Shown here piece by piece: positions 14,811 through 18,840 of a stretch of 18,840 nt of DNA. The notes beneath the pieces were generated by a model that worked only from the letters and a program-made list of their open reading frames with translations, was not told where the DNA came from and searched no databases. The first letter of the stretch is position 1. Every line of letters starts with the position of its first letter. A program made the translations under genes and the position numbers. The DNA is taken from the NCBI GenBank assembly GCA_027069365.1, contig JALXES010000055.1, positions 1 to 18,840 of the forward strand, written 5' to 3'. The DNA is from Candidatus Moraniibacteriota bacterium (lineage in GTDB: Bacteria; Patescibacteriota; Minisyncoccia; Moranbacterales; GCA-2747515).

Positions 14811-14885
14811 ATGCAGATACTCACACACAACAACTCTTTCTGGTTTTATGTTACCGACCTGTGGGAGGCCGCGTTTTGTGTGTAG
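14811..14885 (+). CDS. Candidate leaderless 24-aa leader peptide (or short non-coding transcript)
   Basis: ATG 14811 lies 7 nt after the -10 box, so the mRNA would start with the start codon. The peptide begins MQILTHNNSFWF and ends LWEAAFCV (two Trp, four Phe). The ORF stop is 25 nt before an intrinsic terminator. The bases ACCGACCT (14853-14860) in the ORF repeat the terminator's 5' arm (14914-14921) and could compete for its 3' arm. With promoter and terminator the unit gives an RNA of about 130 nt, so a small RNA is the main alternative. Confidence 0.4.
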   Translation: MQILTHNNSFWFYVTDLWEAAFCV

Positions 14886-14910
14886 ATAAACATCACTTTT
14901 TCTCCAGACA

Positions 14911-14945
14911 AAAACCGACCTTCCTCGCGAAGGTCGGTTTTATTG
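14911..14945 (+). terminator. Bidirectional intrinsic terminator upstream of the CxxC protein
   Basis: AAAACCGACCTTC (14911-14923), a 5-nt loop and GAAGGTCGGTTTT (14929-14941), then ATTG; the reverse strand ends in TTTTTG. A 13-bp stem. It shares the outer AACCGACC/GGTCGGTT stem with the gyrA terminator. Confidence 0.88.
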
Positions 14946-14976
14946 TCTGCACGTTAACATACTAGAGGAGGATATC

Positions 14977-15198
14977 ATGTGCAACATTGACGTCACCCCG
15001 CGTGCCATGTACTACGACGGTGCGCTGGCGAAGTGCCCAAAGTGCAACGCCACTCTGCAATACTTCACCACCGTGCCGGCGCACGGCAGCACAACCACTG
15101 ACGCACCCTGCCTTGTGCGCCACTATAGCGCACCGTGCAGCTGCTCGCTGACAGGCTACTGGCTCCCGGCACCAGAGCAACTTGGTACGCACTCATGA
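14977..15198 (+). CDS. Small CxxC (zinc-ribbon-like) hypothetical protein (73 aa)
   Basis: ATG 14977 follows AGAGGAGGATATC, a strong Shine-Dalgarno. The protein has CPKC (20-23) and a second cysteine cluster APCSC (C54, C56) plus C45, which suits a zinc ribbon or rubredoxin-like knuckle. It also has a short aromatic segment (LTGYWLP). No membrane segment. It lies between two intrinsic terminators; no separate promoter was seen in the 35 nt before it, so expression may depend on read-through of the terminator at 14911-14945. I recognise no family. Confidence 0.68.
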   Translation: MCNIDVTPRAMYYDGALAKCPKCNATLQYFTTVPAHGSTTTDAPCLVRHYSAPCSCSLTGYWLPAPEQLGTHS

Positions 15199-15206
15199 CT
15201 CCCTAC

Positions 15207-15241
15207 GCCGTGAGCGTTCTTATACGCATGCGGCTTTTTTT
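15207..15241 (+). terminator. Intrinsic terminator after the CxxC protein gene
   Basis: GCCGTGAGCGT (15207-15217) pairs with ACGCATGCGGC (15224-15234), with two G-T pairs and one mismatch, around a 6-nt loop; seven Ts follow (15235-15241). It lies 9 nt after the stop codon. Confidence 0.85.
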
Positions 15242-15277
15242 ATGATATTTGCCAATATCATAGGTTTTGTGTATACT
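15241..15277 (+). promoter_or_regulatory. ATPase promoter with a palindromic operator candidate over the -35
   Basis: -35 TTGCCA (15249-15254), a 17-nt spacer and -10 TATACT (15272-15277). A perfect 9-bp inverted repeat, TATGATATT (15241-15249) and AATATCATA (15254-15262) with a 4-nt centre, straddles the -35. That size and position suit a dimeric repressor site. No regulator gene lies beside it. Confidence 0.6.
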
Positions 15278-15312
15278 TAAAACAATTAGTAAATAGTATA
15301 AAAGTTTTAAGT
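15275..15312 (+). promoter_or_regulatory. Leader inverted repeat immediately before the ATPase start codon
   Basis: ACTTAAAAC (15275-15283) and GTTTTAAGT (15304-15312) are perfect 9-bp complements around an AT-rich 20-nt loop; the right arm touches ATG 15313 and the left arm overlaps the -10 box. No Shine-Dalgarno is present. It may be a second operator, or a weak RNA hairpin if transcription starts early enough. Confidence 0.45.
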
Positions 15313-16524
15313 ATGATTAAAAGATATATAAAACGTGGAAAGTATTTACAGAAAGTAGCACCATTTATTGATAAAGATATCATCAAGGTCTTTGTTGGGC
15401 AGCGACGTGTGGGAAAGTCTTATCTGCTTTTTCAGATTATGGATGTCATTCGCAAAGAAAATCCCCACGCCCATATTATCTACATCAATAAAGAAAAGTT
15501 TGAATTTGATGATATTGTAGATTACAAGACATTGCTGCTTTATGTAAAAGAAAAAAGTTCCCGGAAGCACAAAAATTATTTGTTTATTGATGAAATTCAG
15601 GATATTGCGCAATTTGAAAAAGCATTGCGGAGTTTAAAAGCGGATGGGAACTATGACATTTACTGCACGGGAAGCAATGCAAATCTCCTTTCCGGAGAGC
15701 TGGCAACGTACTTATCGGGGCGCTATATAGAGATCCCCGTGTATTCTTTGGATTATCAAGAGTTTCTTATGTTCCATAAACTGCAAAACACTGAAGACTC
15801 TTTTGACAAGTACATTCGCTTTGGTGGAATGCCGTATCTCATGCACTTAGAGCTAAAGGAAGAAATTGTGTTTGATTATCTCCACAGTGTGTATAACACA
15901 ATTTTGCTGAAAGATGTCGTCAGTCGTTACAAGATTCGCAATGTTTCTTTCTTGAAAAATCTTGTTCGTTATGTGGCAGACAATATTGGTGCAGTGGTCT
16001 CTGCCAAAAAAATTAGTGATTTTCTCATCTCCCAAAGAATAAAAATTTCACCAAACATTGTTTTGGATTACTTATCATATTTGCACAATACGTTTTTTAT
16101 CTATAAAGTCCCGCGCATTGATGTTAAGGGACGGAAAATTTTTGAAGTTGGCGAGAAATATTATTTTGAAGATGTGGGTCTGCGTAATGCTATTGTAGGA
16201 TATGCGCATAGTGATATCAACAAAGTCTTGGAGAACGTGGTGTTCGTGCATCTGATGAGCAATGGGTATCATGTTTTTGTGGGGCAACTCAAAGAAAAAG
16301 AGATTGATTTTGTCGCAGAAAAGAACAATGAGCGCATATATGTTCAAGTGGCATACAAAATTCATGAAGACAATTATGAGAGAGAGTTTGGCAATCTGCT
16401 AAAAATCGCAGATTCTTACAAAAAAATTGTTGTTTCCGCGGATTCTTACATAGGACACAGAACCCACCAAGGAATTAAGCATGTGCATATTACAGACTTT
16501 TTGTTAGAAGACGTTACCGTGTAA
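15313..16524 (+). CDS. AAA+ ATPase with DUF4143 C-terminal domain
   Basis: 403 aa. Walker A GQRRVGKS (29-36), Walker B YLFIDEIQD (D93, E94), sensor-like TGSNANLLSGELATYLSGR (119-137) and the IRFGGMP motif (168-174) identify the AAA_14/DUF4143 family. The DUF4143 part (about 200-365) has a PD-(D/E)xK-nuclease-like layout (KEKEIDFVAEKNNERIYVQVA), with D..E/Q variants. The biological role of the family is unknown; it is common in mobile and CPR gene pools. Codon use is strikingly AT-rich compared with the GC-rich neighbours (many AAA, ATT, GAA codons), which suggests recent transfer. It stands alone, with its own palindrome-decorated promoter and no partner toxin or antitoxin nearby. Confidence 0.92.
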   Translation: MIKRYIKRGKYLQKVAPFIDKDIIKVFVGQRRVGKSYLLFQIMDVIRKENPHAHIIYINKEKFEFDDIVDYKTLLLYVKEKSSRKHKNYLFIDEIQDIAQFEKALRSLKADGNYDIYCTGSNANLLSGELATYLSGRYIEIPVYSLDYQEFLMFHKLQNTEDSFDKYIRFGGMPYLMHLELKEEIVFDYLHSVYNTILLKDVVSRYKIRNVSFLKNLVRYVADNIGAVVSAKKISDFLISQRIKISPNIVLDYLSYLHNTFFIYKVPRIDVKGRKIFEVGEKYYFEDVGLRNAIVGYAHSDINKVLENVVFVHLMSNGYHVFVGQLKEKEIDFVAEKNNERIYVQVAYKIHEDNYEREFGNLLKIADSYKKIVVSADSYIGHRTHQGIKHVHITDFLLEDVTV

Positions 16525-16623
16525 TTCGTTCATTCGCTTCATGGGAGGAGGAGTGGGCCTGTCCGGCATGTGCCGGAAATGCCCTGCGAAGGTGCAAACT
16601 GTGCTGCATCTTACTTTAGTTTG

Positions 16624-16710
16624 CGGAGAGGACAGGATTCGAACCTGCGGTACGCTTGCGCGTACACTACCTTTCCAAGGTAGCGCATTCAACCACTCTG
16701 CCACCTCTCC
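16624..16710 (-). tRNA. tRNA-Ser, anticodon GGA
   Basis: Minus strand: 87 nt with acceptor GGAGAGG/CCTCTCC and discriminator G, anticodon arm CTACC-TTGGAAA-GGTAG (GGA, reads UCC/UCU), a long variable arm (TACGC/GCGTA) typical of type II tRNA-Ser, and the T-arm GGTTCGAATCC. CCA is not encoded, so a CCA-adding enzyme is required. It starts 10 nt after the pyruvate kinase stop and probably shares its transcript. No clear terminator follows. Confidence 0.97.
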
Positions 16711-16720
16711 ATGGTGTATG

Positions 16721-18100
16721 CTATTGTGCCACAATGATATTTTTGCGCCCGACAATGTGCTGCGTGCGGGCAAGCAGCTGCTGTGCGTCGTACGCGAGCG
16801 CCTTTTTATCATAGTACGCTTCCACGCCCCAGACAAGAGCCAATTGCTGGCACACACGCCGCGATGACGCAAGGGCAACAATGCGCTGCATCGGACGAAA
16901 GTGTGATAGTGCGCGCGGCAGCTGTCCGTCAACCGTTGTGCAGACAATTACCTGTGCACCAACGCTGCGTGCGTGGCGGCACGTACTGCGTGCGAGCGCC
17001 ACGGCATCTGTGGTGATGTCTGTTGGCAGAAGCTCATGCACATCATCGTATGGTGAGCGTTCTGTCTGCGCAATGATGGCATGCATTGTGGCGACCGCTT
17101 CTACCGGGTAGTTGCCATTGGCACTCTCACCGCTGAGCATGGTTGCGTCCGTGTGGTCAATCACGGCGTTGGTCACGTCGGCAATCTCCGCGCGCGTTGG
17201 CCGCGGTGATTTCTCCATGCTCGCGAGCATTTGGGTGGCGACAATCACCGGCGTCATGTGGCGCAGCGCCGTGGTGATGATATCCTTTTGCAGAAGTGTG
17301 ACTTGCTCCTGCCCCGTCTCCGTGGCCAAGTCACCGCGCGCCACCATCACCGCATCCGTTGCTTGCACAATTTGTGCGAGGTGTGCAATTGCCTCCGGGC
17401 GCTCAATCTTGACCACGATGCGTGGGCGCTCCGTCGGCTCTGTGATAGCGTCAGCGATGCGTGCGCGCAAGTCCTCCACATCCGCTGCCGTCCGCACAAA
17501 TGACAGCGCGATGAAGTCAACATCTTGCGTCAGAATAAACGCCAAGTCCTCCTCGTCCTTGGGCGTCAGTGCCGGCAGTGGCACGTCTGTGTCCGGTAGG
17601 TTCACGCCCTTGTGGTTTGCCACTTCACCACCGGCCATTACTTCCGCCAGCACAATGCCATCACCACGCACATCCACGACTCTCAATTGCTTCAAACCGT
17701 CTTCGATAAACACGTGGTGTCCCTCGGCAAGTGCCGCAACGACGTCCGGCTGGTCCAGCCCAATCGCCGGTACTTCCGTCTGCGTCAAGCGTGCGTGGAC
17801 GTCATCGTCCGGCCCAACGCCCAGAAGCGCCACAATCATCCCATCCATGAGTTGCACAGGTTTTTCTACTACCGTGCGCACCCGCGGTCCCTGCAAATCT
17901 GCCAATACCGCGATGTTTGCCTCTTTGTCGCGCGCGACACTGCGTATCATCGCCATCGCCGCGCCGTTACTTGCGTGTGTGCCGTGCGAGAAGTTAATCC
18001 GCGCCACATCCAGCCCGGCATCCACCATCGCACCAAAAACATCGGCCGTATCCGACGCCGGCCCGATTGTGGCAACAATTTTTGTGCGTTGGGTGTCCAT
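16721..18100 (-). CDS. pyk: Pyruvate kinase
   Basis: 459 aa from ATG 18100; a longer frame from 18139 would start upstream of the predicted transcription start. Transfers phosphate from PEP to ADP in the last step of glycolysis. Motifs: TKIVATIGPAS, ARINFSHG (33-40), ADLQGPRVR (67-75), KIERPEAI with K231 and E233, MVARGDLATE (252-261, Mg site) and TDATMLSGESANGNYPVEA (317-335). Some core residues differ from the textbook enzyme: ADLQGPRVR replaces LDTKGPEIR, and SGES replaces SGET (the Thr that contacts the enolate). These are conservative or CPR-like. The C-terminal domain is short but present (VIVCTTVDGQLPRALSHFRP). Confidence 0.96.
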   Translation of the reverse strand: MDTQRTKIVATIGPASDTADVFGAMVDAGLDVARINFSHGTHASNGAAMAMIRSVARDKEANIAVLADLQGPRVRTVVEKPVQLMDGMIVALLGVGPDDDVHARLTQTEVPAIGLDQPDVVAALAEGHHVFIEDGLKQLRVVDVRGDGIVLAEVMAGGEVANHKGVNLPDTDVPLPALTPKDEEDLAFILTQDVDFIALSFVRTAADVEDLRARIADAITEPTERPRIVVKIERPEAIAHLAQIVQATDAVMVARGDLATETGQEQVTLLQKDIITTALRHMTPVIVATQMLASMEKSPRPTRAEIADVTNAVIDHTDATMLSGESANGNYPVEAVATMHAIIAQTERSPYDDVHELLPTDITTDAVALARSTCRHARSVGAQVIVCTTVDGQLPRALSHFRPMQRIVALASSRRVCQQLALVWGVEAYYDKKALAYDAQQLLARTQHIVGRKNIIVAQ

Positions 18101-18123
18101 AAAATGTATGCGTTCTTTTGGGT

Positions 18124-18132
18124 AGTATACCA
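18124..18132 (-). promoter_or_regulatory. Extended -10 promoter of pyk
   Basis: Minus strand TGGTATACT (18132-18124) with no good -35. Predicted start near 18117 gives a leader of about 17 nt before ATG 18100 without Shine-Dalgarno. Confidence 0.5.
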
Positions 18133-18169
18133 CAAGCATCCATCAACCGAGGTTTTGCTGCCAAAAAAA

Positions 18170-18200
18170 TATGCTCTGAAGCGTACCACATTTTACGCTT
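18170..18200 (-). terminator. Possible weak terminator between the small CPR protein gene and pyk
   Basis: Minus strand AAGCGTA (18200-18194) and TACGCTT (18185-18179) form a 7-bp stem, with a run of seven Ts only about 9 nt further on (18172-18166 region). The gap makes it a weak candidate. The rest of 18140-18268 shows no gene. Confidence 0.3.
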
Positions 18201-18268
18201 TAATTTCTGCACTTCAGGGTATGTATTTTGTGAGTGCGGAGATTGCGTGCACTAAGCGTAATCCATAG

Positions 18269-18679
18269 CTACAGCACCTCCGCCAGATCCGCAAGCACCT
18301 CTTCCGGCACACCTTCACCCGGCTTGGTCACGCCGGGGTAGCGCCACACGCTGATGAGTCGCAACTGTGTTGTCGCTCCCAGTGATGCCAGCAGCTCGGG
18401 GTCGGCGTTCGTGATATCCAGATTTTTCTTGTGGTGCCGCACTTGATACAGCAGCCAGTACTCCTGCGTCCACGTTTTTTGCTTTGTAGCGCGGTCGTAG
18501 CGCGTGGACACCGGCTGCATCACCGCGATGGTCTCGTCCGCAATACCCGTCTCCGTGCGCAGCGGCGCGCGCAAGATACGCTTCACGCGCGACTCGCTGA
18601 TACCGTATTGCCGCATCTTCATCTGAATGTGCTTGGTCCAGTAGTACTTTGCCGTGTTTTTGGGCGCGTTGAACTGCAT
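18269..18679 (-). CDS. Conserved-looking small CPR protein of unknown function (136 aa)
   Basis: Begins MQFNAPKNTAKYYWTKH. The segment MRQYGISESRVKRILRAPLR with TGIADETIAVMQ reads like a family I recall in Parcubacteria genomes (a H-x-x-x-K-M..YG[LI]S..RVKRVL..P-R pattern), but I cannot name a domain with certainty. A hydrophobic beta-type segment follows (YWLLYQVRHHK). Rich in Arg/Lys, soluble, no TM helix; a nucleic-acid-binding or RelE-like small fold is possible but unproven. It follows htpX by 28 nt, probably in one transcript. No clear SD. Confidence 0.75.
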   Translation of the reverse strand: MQFNAPKNTAKYYWTKHIQMKMRQYGISESRVKRILRAPLRTETGIADETIAVMQPVSTRYDRATKQKTWTQEYWLLYQVRHHKKNLDITNADPELLASLGATTQLRLISVWRYPGVTKPGEGVPEEVLADLAEVL

Positions 18680-18707
18680 ATGTCACGTAGAGCGAAGAGG
18701 CGAAGCA

Positions 18708-18840
18708 CTAGGCGCCGTGCGTGGACGCCCCACCAAAGTCCATCTCGCGCAAGCGGCGAATGCGCTCCTCTACCGGCGGGTGCGTTGCAAACACGTTGCG
18801 CAATGCCGTGCCACGGAACGGGTTGGTGATGAAGAGGTGC
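18708..18840 (-). CDS. htpX: HtpX-like membrane metalloprotease, C-terminal end (partial)
   Basis: The last 44 codons or so of a gene that enters from beyond base 18840. The visible end reads HLFITNPFRG, then LRNVFATHPPVEERIRRLREM, matching the C-terminus of HtpX (M48) proteases (typically 'HLFI.NPL....LF.THPP.EERI..L..M'). HtpX degrades misfolded membrane proteins using a zinc HExxH site, which lies outside the window. It stops at TAG 18708-18710. The call rests on this short tail. Confidence 0.85.
   Translation of the reverse strand, partial: HLFITNPFRGTALRNVFATHPPVEERIRRLREMDFGGASTHGA

Noticed and set aside
16561..16577. Short perfect palindrome TCCGGCA/TGCCGGA downstream of the tRNA
   Set aside because: Loop too small and no T-run in either direction; not supported as a terminator.
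16504..16947. ORFs on both strands across the tRNA (including a GEDRIRTCG-type peptide)
   Set aside because: They read through tRNA-Ser; such peptides are well-known spurious annotations of tRNA antisense sequence.
1..18840. CRISPR array, transposase, integrase, toxin-antitoxin or phage genes
   Set aside because: No spaced direct repeats and no such protein motifs were seen on either strand.

Overview
The window looks like a chromosomal segment of a reduced-genome Candidate Phyla Radiation (Patescibacteria/Parcubacteria-like) bacterium. The signs are a threonyl-tRNA synthetase without its TGS domain, a short MiaA, a Pif1-like helicase with a C-terminal helix-turn-helix, a degenerate UlaG-like metallo-beta-lactamase fold protein, single-TM hypotheticals of CPR type, a tRNA without encoded CCA, and mostly GC-rich, tightly packed genes. 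TGA is used as a stop (helicase gene), so the Gly recoding of Gracilibacteria/SR1 does not apply. The phylum call is inference from gene content.

Layout. 1-1882 (minus): two exported or membrane-anchored proteins of unknown function, one cut by the window edge, separated by a long hairpin that repeats the downstream Shine-Dalgarno sequence. 2066-5649 (minus): degenerate metallo-beta-lactamase fold protein, small TM protein and gyrA, with one promoter and one terminator. 5775-9521 (plus): thrS, miaA and a DUF218/YdcF-like membrane protein, with a 75-aa gene on the minus strand tucked between thrS and miaA. 9534-14794 (minus): a small Cys-containing protein behind its own promoter/leader/terminator, gatB, an FkpA-like membrane FKBP isomerase, a minimal YgjP/DUF45 metalloprotease, and a Pif1-like helicase. 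14776-16524 (plus): a consensus promoter, a 24-codon leaderless ORF, a terminator, a small CxxC protein, a terminator, then an AT-rich AAA/DUF4143 ATPase under a promoter wrapped in inverted repeats. 16624-18840 (minus): tRNA-Ser(GGA), pyruvate kinase, a conserved-looking small protein and the C-terminus of HtpX.

Most of the content is housekeeping: gyrase, tRNA charging and modification (ThrS, GatB, MiaA, tRNA-Ser), glycolysis (Pyk) and envelope protein quality control (FKBP, HtpX). The most interesting signals are regulatory. Two unlinked loci share one design: a promoter with -10 TATACT, a 24-codon ORF at or next to the predicted +1, an intrinsic terminator, a strong Shine-Dalgarno, then a small Cys-containing protein. 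In one of them the leader stop codon lies inside the terminator stem. Others are the SD-mimicking hairpin before the secreted protein gene, a REP/dRS3-like repeat carried in frame inside miaA, a metallo-beta-lactamase fold that appears to have lost every metal ligand, and palindromes over the ATPase promoter.
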